From Candidatus Ventricola intestinavium (GTDB lineage: Bacteria; Bacillota; Clostridia; Christensenellales; Aristaeellaceae), in contig DVMG01000090.1 of NCBI GenBank assembly GCA_018715105.1, positions 1 to 6,548 of the forward strand: a DNA stretch of 6,548 bases, read 5' to 3'. Shown here piece after piece: positions 1 through 5,433 of the stretch. Each line of letters starts with the position of its first letter. Position 1 is the first letter of the stretch. The notes beneath the pieces were generated by a model. The model saw only the letters and a program-made list of their open reading frames with translations. It made no database searches and was not told where the DNA came from. The translations under genes were made by a program, and so were the position numbers.

Positions 1-1
1 G

Positions 2-1390
2 ACTCCCGCTGAGGGGACGCGCATGGCGCAGGATATGCCAAGAGGCGCCGGCTCGGGAACCGGCCGTCTCACCCTTGCGCGTCTTGCCCTGCGCATGCTG
101 GCGCGCGGCAGAGGGCGCACCCTGCTCTCCGCGTTTTCCCTGCTTTTGTCCGCCGCGCTGCTTTGCTCGGTGTGGATCCGATTTGTGAGCCTGAAGGAAG
201 ACCTCTATCTTGCAGCCCTGTCCCCGTGGGATTATGCCATCGTGGATGGATCGGCGGCCCTGTCCATGCAGCGCTATAACCAGGAAAACCGGGCCATCAC
301 CGGCGAAACGGTGGAAATGTTGAAGGCCATGCCGGAGGTTTTATCCGTCAGCACACTGAAAAGCCGGGAAATCACGCTTTCCGCTTCCGCTGTGCTGCAA
401 AAGCGGCTGGTCGATTATTACAACCAGCCCTATGATGAAACCATGACTTTGCGGGAATCCCAAAGGGGATTCCCGGACTGGTGCGAAGGGCTGGACCGGC
501 TGGAGCAGACCGGGGAATACACCGCCCTTGTCATCGGCCTTGACGGCGTCTATCTGGATTATATTCTCGAGTTCTGTCCCTTTACCAGCGGCGAATTTGA
601 TGCCCAGGCCTTCTCCGAAGGAAAGGCCGTTCTGGCTGCCGGCGCATATCACGAGGGCATTTCCACCCCCGCAGAGGGCGAAACGGTGACGATTTTAGGC
701 CGCAGCTTTCAGGTGATGGGCTCCTGCATGCATGACGACGCCTATATCAGCGGATCCAACAGCGCCCAGGCGGCTTTCCATATCGCTTATATCCTGCCGC
801 TCGATGCGTTTGACGCCCTCTTCCCCGATCAGGGCATCCGTCAGCTCGCAGTGAATATCGATCACGGCCGTCAGGAAGCCTTTGAAGCCTACCTGAGCAC
901 GTATGAGCAGGGGCTGAATCGGGGTGTGAGCGTCACCCGCCGCAGCGAATACCAGGCCAATTTTGAAGCAGCCCGCCTCAATGCCGTGCTGCCGGATCTC
1001 ATCGTCGCCGCTGTGCTCCTTGGCATCGCCCTGCTGAATTTTGCAAATATGCTGGTGGTCAAAGCGGTGAGCCGCAGGCGCGAATTCGCCGTGTATGAAA
1101 GCATGGGCATGACGCGCGCACAGCTGCGCGTGCTGATGCTGCTCGAAGGAACGTTTCACGCTCTGCTGATGGTCGCGGTGGTTGCGCCGCTTACCGCCCT
1201 CTTTTCATGGGCCGTCATGCCTTCCGTGATCGAGCGGATGGGCTCCTGGTGCATGGTTTACACGTTTTCTCTCGCGCCGCTCTGGCTTCTTCTGCCTGCC
1301 ATTCTTGCGCTGTCCATCACCGTGCCGCTCGTCTGCCTGCATTGGATTTCTCAGGGAAGCATTCAGGACCGTCTCCGCTTCTCGGAATAA
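2..1390 (+). CDS. FtsX/MacB-type ABC transporter permease (C-terminal half or 5'-truncated)
   Basis: Membrane permease of an FtsX/MacB-type ABC transporter, working with a cytoplasmic ATPase not seen here; substrate unknown. Numbering from the ATG at 23, one helix lies at about 33-54 after a basic RGRGRTLL stretch. A large extracytoplasmic domain (about 55-320) follows, then three helices (about 323-346, 374-399, 415-440). The FtsX hallmark RRREFAVYESMGMTRAQL is at 351-368, and the C-terminus SIQDRLRFSE resembles the usual SxxERLR ending. The ATG at 23 has GAGGGGA five bases upstream, so a 455-aa protein is possible. However, the frame has no stop up to the left edge, and the protein resembles the second half of the roughly 800-aa double-FtsX permeases of Clostridia. 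I therefore extend it to the edge as probably partial. The family is secure; the start is not. Confidence 0.85.
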   Translation, partial: TPAEGTRMAQDMPRGAGSGTGRLTLARLALRMLARGRGRTLLSAFSLLLSAALLCSVWIRFVSLKEDLYLAALSPWDYAIVDGSAALSMQRYNQENRAITGETVEMLKAMPEVLSVSTLKSREITLSASAVLQKRLVDYYNQPYDETMTLRESQRGFPDWCEGLDRLEQTGEYTALVIGLDGVYLDYILEFCPFTSGEFDAQAFSEGKAVLAAGAYHEGISTPAEGETVTILGRSFQVMGSCMHDDAYISGSNSAQAAFHIAYILPLDAFDALFPDQGIRQLAVNIDHGRQEAFEAYLSTYEQGLNRGVSVTRRSEYQANFEAARLNAVLPDLIVAAVLLGIALLNFANMLVVKAVSRRREFAVYESMGMTRAQLRVLMLLEGTFHALLMVAVVAPLTALFSWAVMPSVIERMGSWCMVYTFSLAPLWLLLPAILALSITVPLVCLHWISQGSIQDRLRFSE

Positions 1391-1400
1391 AAAATATAAA

Positions 1401-1454
1401 ATCATGGAGGGACCTTTCAAAGCGCTCTTTTTGAAAGGTCCCCATGATTTTTTT
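1401..1454. terminator. Bidirectional intrinsic terminator between convergent genes
   Basis: An inverted repeat of about 19 bp pairs 1401-1421 with 1430-1448, with a two-base bulge on the left arm and an eight-base loop. On the + strand it runs into seven T (1448-1454). On the - strand it runs into a T-rich stretch (complement of the A-rich 1389-1400). It lies 10 bases after the permease stop and 29 bases beyond the stop of the convergent transporter gene, so it can serve both. Confidence 0.9.
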
Positions 1455-1482
1455 CGCATGACAAAGAGGCTGGAAGGCCGTG

Positions 1483-2379
1483 TCAGCCGGCGGCGTTTCT
1501 CTGCGCCGGATCTGCCTTTGTCTTCGGCGCCCGCTCTCCCACGATCAGCGCGGCGAAGATCACCGCAAAGCCGGCTGCCATCCGGAAAGTCACCCTCTCC
1601 CCCAGCAGCAGGCAGGAAAACGCCACGCCGAACACGGATTCCAGGGACAGCAGGATCGCCGCATGCGAGGCCGGCGCCATGCTCTGGCCAATGTTCTGCA
1701 GGCTCATCGCAAGGGTGGTAGAAAAAATAGCCAGATACAGCAGGCTGCCGATAGAGCCTGCGCTGAATTCCAGCGTGCTGCCGCCTTCAAAGAGCAGGTG
1801 ATACGCCGCGGCAAACACCGCGGCAAACGCAAACTGCAGCACGATCAGAGCGTAAGCATCCGTCCTCTGCTGGCAGCGTTCCACGGCGATGATGTGCGCG
1901 GCAAAGAACACACCGCATATCAGCGTGAGCACATCTCCCTCATTCAGCCCGCCGCTCTCGCCATCCAGCGAAAGCAGCCCGATGCCCAGCAGCATCATGC
2001 CTGCGGCCGCAAGATTGGCACCATGCAGCTTCTGCCCGAAAAACACACAGCAGCCGAAGGGCACCAGCAGAACATACACCGTGGTCAGAAACGCGTTTTT
2101 TCCCGCCGTCGTATGCTGAAGGCCCACCGTCTGGATGATATAGGCGAGGCTGAGAAGCACGCCCACCAGCGCGCCGCGCAGCACATCCGCGCGCGTAATC
2201 CCCCGCAGATGCCGGCGGAAGACCAGGCCTGTGAGGATGGCCGCGATGGCATAGCGCATGGCGATAATCGCCGCAGGCGGAAAGCTGTCCAGCGTGTTTT
2301 TCACCACGGCAAACGCGCTTCCCCAAATCAGTGCGGTCAGCAAAAGCATTCCGTCCGCCAGAAGCTCTCTTTTCGTCAT
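1483..2379 (-). CDS. EamA/DMT-superfamily transporter (RhaT-like permease)
   Basis: Inner-membrane drug/metabolite transporter of the DMT superfamily with two EamA repeats; family members export or import amino acids, sugars or other small metabolites. The specificity here cannot be read from sequence. The 298 residues match the usual family length. Ten hydrophobic segments are visible: repeat 1 at about 8-137, containing LLTALIWGSAFAVVK (13-27), and repeat 2 at about 149-281, with the typical SLESVFGVAFSCLLLGE (245-261) and a final helix at 267-281. The C-terminal tail (282-298) is charged. The ATG is preceded by AGGA four bases upstream and a purine-rich GGAAAGGG further up. It is transcribed alone, convergent with the permease and divergent from telA. 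Its leader carries tandem hairpins, listed separately. Family assignment is firm. Confidence 0.93.
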   Translation of the reverse strand: MTKRELLADGMLLLTALIWGSAFAVVKNTLDSFPPAAIIAMRYAIAAILTGLVFRRHLRGITRADVLRGALVGVLLSLAYIIQTVGLQHTTAGKNAFLTTVYVLLVPFGCCVFFGQKLHGANLAAAGMMLLGIGLLSLDGESGGLNEGDVLTLICGVFFAAHIIAVERCQQRTDAYALIVLQFAFAAVFAAAYHLLFEGGSTLEFSAGSIGSLLYLAIFSTTLAMSLQNIGQSMAPASHAAILLSLESVFGVAFSCLLLGERVTFRMAAGFAVIFAALIVGERAPKTKADPAQRNAAG

Positions 2380-2417
2380 CTGTTCCTATCCCTTTCCTTT
2401 TTACGGTTGTGCATAAT

Positions 2418-2496
2418 GATTGCGCTGTCTGCAATCGATGAAAGACCGATCCCGTCTTTTCTCCCCGCATCCGGAGCGGATCCGGCGGCGGGATGC
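2418..2496 (-). other. Tandem hairpins in the leader of the EamA gene
   Basis: Between the transporter start and the telA promoter there are two perfect 6-bp stems with 7-base loops four bases apart: GATTGC 2418-2423 with GCAATC 2431-2436, and AAAGAC 2441-2446 with GTCTTT 2454-2459. A third, GC-rich structure is framed by GCATCC 2467-2472 and GGATGC 2491-2496. A - strand transcript beginning near 2500 would carry all three upstream of the start codon. I recognise no known riboswitch consensus. A possible -10 (TAGAAT, complement of 2503-2508) lies just upstream but has no convincing -35. Confidence 0.3.
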
Positions 2497-2533
2497 CTGC
2501 CTATTCTATCATAAATCCCGCGTAAAAAAAAGG

Positions 2534-2562
2534 TTTACACCCCTCTTATTTTGGTGTATCAT
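2534..2562 (+). promoter_or_regulatory. Sigma-A-type promoter for the telA-like gene
   Basis: TTTACA at 2534-2539 and TATCAT at 2557-2562 are separated by exactly 17 bases, each one mismatch from the TTGACA/TATAAT consensus. An A-tract lies just upstream (2524-2531), possibly an UP-like element. Transcription would start near 2569, giving a leader of about 94 bases before the ATG at 2663. Confidence 0.75.
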
Positions 2563-2579
2563 GATGGATAGGAATGCGG

Positions 2580-2655
2580 ACATGCCGGTTTGAGGCATGC
2601 TTCGTTCAAAAACTCCTGCCGACCGGGCATGTGTGAAATTAAGGTAAAAGGAGAT
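2580..2655 (+). promoter_or_regulatory. Foldable 5' leader of telA with alternative stems and an anti-SD
   Basis: CATGCC (2581-2586) can pair with GGCATG (2594-2599) as a local hairpin. Alternatively, ACATGCCGGT (2580-2589) can pair with ACCGGGCATGT (2622-2632) with one bulged base; the two pairings exclude each other. CTCCT at 2613-2617 is complementary to the Shine-Dalgarno AGGAG at 2649-2653, so the leader could hide its own ribosome binding site. The Shine-Dalgarno itself (AAAGGAGAT, 2647-2655) is strong and well spaced from the ATG at 2663. A regulatory role is inference. Confidence 0.35.
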
Positions 2656-2662
2656 CACCACC

Positions 2663-3892
2663 ATGGACAATAAGACCATCCCGACGCTGATCCTTCCGGG
2701 GGAGGAAAACACGCAGGAAGATGCTGCCCCGGCTCAGGCCGAACCCGCCGCGCAGGCGGCCCCTGCCGCACAAACGGCGCCTGCCGCGTCGGCTGTGCAG
2801 GCGGCTCCCGCCTCTCAGGCAGCGGCTGAGCCGGTTGCCGCCGAGGAGGATTCCCTGAATTTTGATAATCTTTCCGCCGAGGAGCAGGCGGCTGTTCTCG
2901 CCTTTGTGGATCGCATCGACATCTCAAACAGCGAAACGGTGCTCAAGTATGGCAACGCCGCGCAGGTGAAGATCTCTCAGTTCTCCGATAAGATCCTGAC
3001 CGATGTGAAGACCAAGGATACCGGCGCCATTTCCGATATGCTGGCCAATCTTGTCGCCGAACTGAAGGGCTTTGATGTGGATGAGGGCAAGAAAAACGGA
3101 TTCTTTGGCCTGTTTAAAAAGGCGGGCAACAGCATCACGCAGCTCAAAGCCCGGTTTGACAAGGTGGAAGAAAACGTGGCGGAGATCGTCGCGTCCCTGC
3201 AGGGGCATCAAAAGCAGCTCATCTCCGACTGCAAGATGCTCGATGGGCTTTACGCGCAGAATGAGCAGTATTACCACGAGCTGACGCTCTATATCATCGC
3301 CGGTGAAATCAAGCTGCGCCGCCTGCGCGAGCAGGATCTGCCGCCGCTGCTTGCCAAGGCCCAGGAAACCGCCGATCCCGCTGATGCACAGGCCGCCAAT
3401 GATTTTTCCCAGCTGATTGAGCGGTTTGAAAAGCGCATCCATGATCTCAAGCTCACCCGCATGGTTTCCGTGCAGATGGGGCCCCAGATTCGCCTGATGC
3501 AGAACAACGACAACCTGCTCGCCGAGCGCATTCAATCCACGGTTGTCAACACGGTGCCGCTCTGGAAGAGCCAGATGGTCATCGCGCTTGGCATGCAGCA
3601 CGCGGAAAGCGCCCTGAGCGCGCAGAAGGCCGTTACGGATATGACCAACGAGCTGCTGCGCTCCAACGCGCAGCGCCTGAAAATGGGCACCATCGAAACG
3701 GCCAGGGAGGCCGAACGCGGCGTCGTGGATCTGGAAACCATCCGCGTGGCCAATACGGCGCTGATCGACACGCTGACCGAGGTTCAGAAAATTCAGCGCG
3801 AGGGCGCTCAAAAGCGCGCGGCGGCGGCCATTGAGCTGGGACGCCTTGAAAAGGAATTGCGCGATAAGGTTCTTGAGATTCACAATCCCTGA
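2663..3892 (+). CDS. telA: TelA-family toxic anion resistance protein
   Basis: Cytoplasmic, mostly helical protein of the TelA family (toxic anion/tellurite resistance; YceH-like in Bacillus). The biochemical activity is not established; members are linked to tellurite, cell-envelope and antimicrobial stress. At 409 aa the length is normal. Residues about 21-62 form an Ala/Pro/Gln-rich linker with imperfect repeats of QAAPA. The family body follows: KYGNAAQVKISQFSDKIL (95-112), KKNGFFGLF (143-151), QNEQYYHELTLYIIAGEIKL (199-218), the signature PQIRLMQNN (274-282) and VPLWKSQMVIAL (298-309), then a coiled-coil-like C-terminus (about 340-405). It has its own promoter, a strong Shine-Dalgarno (AGGAG nine bases from the ATG) and its own terminator. 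The frequent XpaC/YceG partner is not adjacent. Family firm, function loosely known. Confidence 0.93.
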   Translation: MDNKTIPTLILPGEENTQEDAAPAQAEPAAQAAPAAQTAPAASAVQAAPASQAAAEPVAAEEDSLNFDNLSAEEQAAVLAFVDRIDISNSETVLKYGNAAQVKISQFSDKILTDVKTKDTGAISDMLANLVAELKGFDVDEGKKNGFFGLFKKAGNSITQLKARFDKVEENVAEIVASLQGHQKQLISDCKMLDGLYAQNEQYYHELTLYIIAGEIKLRRLREQDLPPLLAKAQETADPADAQAANDFSQLIERFEKRIHDLKLTRMVSVQMGPQIRLMQNNDNLLAERIQSTVVNTVPLWKSQMVIALGMQHAESALSAQKAVTDMTNELLRSNAQRLKMGTIETAREAERGVVDLETIRVANTALIDTLTEVQKIQREGAQKRAAAAIELGRLEKELRDKVLEIHNP

Positions 3893-3898
3893 GTTCAA

Positions 3899-3932
3899 CG
3901 GGCGGTCAGGCTCTTTGGCCGCCCGCCTTTTT
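3899..3932 (+). terminator. Intrinsic terminator after telA
   Basis: A ten-pair GC-rich stem joins 3899-3908 and 3916-3925 (one G-U pair) around a seven-base loop. After two C bases, five T follow at 3928-3932. It starts seven bases past the telA stop and leaves only 26 bases before the next start codon. Confidence 0.88.
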
Positions 3933-3958
3933 ACAATTCCCTGGGGACGGAGTTTGCC

Positions 3959-4909
3959 ATGAAAAAGAAGATCTACACGCCCGTCAAACCCGCGCGAAGC
4001 TATGAAGAGCAGGCCCGCCGCCTGACCGATCTGCATGGCCTGCAAATTGACGATCTGCAAAAAGCTCACCGGATTCTCTCCACGGTCAACTATTACCGCC
4101 TGACGACATACGGCAAGCATCTTCGCTGCGAAGAGGATCCCGAGCGCTTCCTTCCCGGCGTGTCGCTTGACACGCTCTATGCGCTGTATCAATTTGACAT
4201 GGGGCTTCGCCATCTTCTTTTGCCGGTTCTTGAGTTTTTTGAAGTGCAGCTGCGCGCTAAAATTGCCTATCATCTGGCCATCACGTACGGATCGCTTGGA
4301 TACATGGAAGAGGAAAACTTCCGTGCGCTTACGCTCCCCAACGGCTCTCTCATCCACCGGAATCTGATGGGCAAATTCAAAAGCGAGGTCCGGCGCCAGC
4401 GTTCCCTGCCGTTTGTCCGTCATCATAACGCCAAATACGGCGGAAAGTTTCCCATATGGGCGGCTGTGGAACTGTTTACGTTCGGCATGCTCGCCTCCCT
4501 GTATGAAATCATGCGTGAGGCGGATCAGCGCGCTGTCAGCCGTGATTACGGCATCAAGCCGGAGGCGCTTTCCCGGCTGATCAGCGCATCGGTCAACGTG
4601 CGCAACATCTGTGCGCATTACAACCGCCTGTATAACCAGCCGTTGGCCGAGCAGCCCGACCTTCCCCCTAACCTGCGCGCCTATGAGAGCGACCGGCTCT
4701 TTCCGCTGCTGCTTGCCCTGCGCAGCGTATGCGGCCGGGAACGCGTATATGGCCAGCTGGTGAGAGGAATCGCCCAGCTGGCGGAGGATTTTCCGGAGGC
4801 GGATCTCTCCCTGTGCGGGTTCCCGCCGGAATGGAAGCGGCTTCTGAGTGGCGCCATGGTCGCGGAAGAAAGGGGCCCTTCGATGGATGATTCCAAGAAA
4901 ATGGAATGA
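3959..4909 (+). CDS. Abi_2 family abortive infection protein (AbiD/AbiF-type HEPN)
   Basis: Abortive-infection protein of the Abi_2 (AbiD/AbiF) family, a predicted HEPN ribonuclease that would halt growth or kill the cell by cutting RNA when triggered, for example by phage. Conserved positions are visible: STVNYYRLTTYG (41-52), LYQFDMGLR (76-84), EFFEVQLRAKIAYHL (92-106), FPIWAAVELFTFGMLASLYE (164-183), and RNICAHYNRLYN (215-226). The last contains the HEPN RX4H motif (R215, H220), so the active site looks intact. At 316 aa it is full length. The start has GGAG (3949-3952) six bases upstream. I see no promoter in the 26 bases after the telA terminator, so expression may rely on read-through or a site inside telA. 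AbiF members are reported as toxins controlled by a neighbouring non-coding RNA. Whether this is AbiD-like or AbiF-like I cannot tell. Confidence 0.9.
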   Translation: MKKKIYTPVKPARSYEEQARRLTDLHGLQIDDLQKAHRILSTVNYYRLTTYGKHLRCEEDPERFLPGVSLDTLYALYQFDMGLRHLLLPVLEFFEVQLRAKIAYHLAITYGSLGYMEEENFRALTLPNGSLIHRNLMGKFKSEVRRQRSLPFVRHHNAKYGGKFPIWAAVELFTFGMLASLYEIMREADQRAVSRDYGIKPEALSRLISASVNVRNICAHYNRLYNQPLAEQPDLPPNLRAYESDRLFPLLLALRSVCGRERVYGQLVRGIAQLAEDFPEADLSLCGFPPEWKRLLSGAMVAEERGPSMDDSKKME

Positions 4910-4986
4910 AGCGTGTGCTCCGCCCGCCTCTCTTCCCGCGTATACCTTTCCATGAACGGGGCAAACTGTGTCCGAGGTGAAAAGCC

Positions 4987-5136
4987 ATGTCAAAAAAGAA
5001 TCCAGTGGTTCATCCGGTTCGCAAAGCCGGGCTGGAAAGGCCCATCCCGGAGGAGATTTACCCGGTTCTTGACACCGATCTCGCGCGCGACAATGTGGAA
5101 AACGATCTTTCATCCGCCGACCTGCAGGATCTTTGA
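4987..5136 (+). CDS. Small acidic-tailed protein, 49 aa, unrecognised
   Basis: A 49-codon reading frame, ATG at 4987 and TGA at 5134-5136, preceded by GAGGTGA (4974-4980) at a six-base spacing, which fixes the start well. It begins MSKKNPVVHPVRKAG. A basic, Pro/Val-rich N-half (K3, K4, R12, K13, R18) is followed by an acidic C-half containing DTDLARDNVEND (29-40) and ADLQDL (44-49). There is no membrane segment, Cys cluster or signal peptide. It begins 77 bases after the Abi gene with no terminator between, so co-transcription is possible. I do not recognise a family with certainty. It could be a conserved small protein independent of its neighbour, or a partner/antitoxin of the Abi protein. 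Strong Shine-Dalgarno and protein-like composition support it being real; function unknown. Confidence 0.72.
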   Translation: MSKKNPVVHPVRKAGLERPIPEEIYPVLDTDLARDNVENDLSSADLQDL

Positions 5137-5151
5137 TCCGCAGTTTGCCGG

Positions 5152-5199
5152 CTAAATTCATTTTAAAATAACTTTTATTGCTCAATTTCTTTTTACAAA
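5152..5199. other. AT-rich island with a 10-bp palindrome
   Basis: This stretch of about 48 bases is nearly all A/T in an otherwise GC-rich region. It contains the perfect palindrome ATTTTAAAAT (5160-5169). TAAAAT (5164-5169) and TACAAA (5194-5199) could each serve as a -10 box on the + strand, but neither has a good -35 at 16-18 bases. It is best read as a possible promoter or UP-type region for the structured segment downstream. Confidence 0.35.
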
Positions 5200-5205
5200 G
5201 CGTCG

Positions 5206-5277
5206 TCCCGGGCACCCGGCTGCGGGATTTGCATCGCTTCTCCAGCGATGCGGCCGGCCTCATGCCGGTTTCTTTTT
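5206..5277 (+). ncRNA. Candidate small structured RNA of three hairpins ending in a terminator
   Basis: Three stems follow one another almost without gaps. H1 is TCCC 5206-5209 plus GCA 5212-5214, pairing with TGC 5221-5223 plus GGGA 5224-5227 (two-base bulge). H2 is GCATCGC 5231-5237 with GCGATGC 5245-5251, a perfect 7-bp stem. H3 is CCGGC 5254-5258 with GCCGG 5264-5268, followed by a T-rich run to 5277. This is the shape of a compact sRNA of about 70-75 nt started from the AT-rich island. It may equally be the structured 3' UTR of the small gene 4987-5136. It lies downstream of a HEPN Abi gene, a family known to pair with RNA antitoxins. No known RNA family was recognised. Confidence 0.35.
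5254..5277 (+). terminator. Intrinsic terminator ending the small-gene/sRNA unit
   Basis: Stem CCGGC/GCCGG (5254-5258 with 5264-5268, extendable by two G-U pairs) with loop CTCAT, directly followed by TTTCTTTTT (5269-5277). There is no T-tract on the opposite strand, so it acts on + transcripts. Confidence 0.65.
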
Positions 5278-5298
5278 CCAAGAGAATTCAAAACTGTG

Positions 5299-5322
5299 TT
5301 CTCTCCCCGGCCAGGGAGAGAA
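5299..5322. other. Perfect 9-bp hairpin with competing upstream arm
   Basis: TTCTCTCCC (5299-5307) pairs perfectly with GGGAGAGAA (5314-5322) around a six-base loop; four T at 5326-5329 make it a weak + strand terminator at best. A further AGAGAA copy at 5281-5286 could pair with the same TTCTCT, giving a mutually exclusive hairpin. It lies between two terminators with no gene, so its role is unclear. Confidence 0.5.
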
Positions 5323-5349
5323 TGCTTTTATCAGAAGCCGAATCCGCGT

Positions 5350-5399
5350 AAAAAAGCGGCGTTCTTCCGTTTGAAACCCGGAATAACGCCGCGCTTTTT
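5350..5399. terminator. Large bidirectional intrinsic terminator after the GH1 gene
   Basis: GCGGCGTT (5356-5363) pairs with AACGCCGC (5385-5392). After one mismatch, TTCCG (5365-5369) pairs with CGGAA (5379-5383). On the - strand the stem runs straight into six T (complement of 5350-5355), a canonical terminator for the beta-glucosidase gene whose stop is at 5434. On the + strand T5395-5399 follows after two bases, so it also blocks transcription coming from the left. Confidence 0.9.
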
Positions 5400-5433
5400 G
5401 GATGAATCCTTCTCTCTTTTCAGGCTCTTCCGG

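Noticed and set aside
1..12. Possible end of an upstream gene (TGA at 10-12)
   Set aside because: Only three codons are visible in that frame, and the permease frame is open to the edge, so there is no evidence of a separate gene.
2467..2496. GC-rich inverted repeat as a terminator or operator
   Set aside because: The arms are short, several alternative pairings are equally likely, and no T-tract follows on either strand; kept only as part of the leader.
1480..2514. Long + strand open frame opposite the EamA gene
   Set aside because: The translation is rich in His/Arg/Gln without domains, and the - strand frame is an unmistakable DMT transporter.
4913..5155. GTG-started 80-codon frame overlapping the small gene
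   Set aside because: It has no ribosome binding site at its start and a Cys/Arg/Ser-rich, frame-shifted look; the ATG frame at 4987 has the Shine-Dalgarno.
3959..5277. CRISPR/Cas13-like system
   Set aside because: There is no repeat-spacer array and the protein has a single HEPN motif with Abi_2 length; only a distant evolutionary link to Cas13 is relevant.
2924..5281. A 785-codon open frame on the - strand spanning telA, Abi and the small gene
   Set aside because: It lies antisense to two clearly recognisable genes, its product resembles no protein family, and long antisense frames are common in GC-rich DNA with biased third codon positions.
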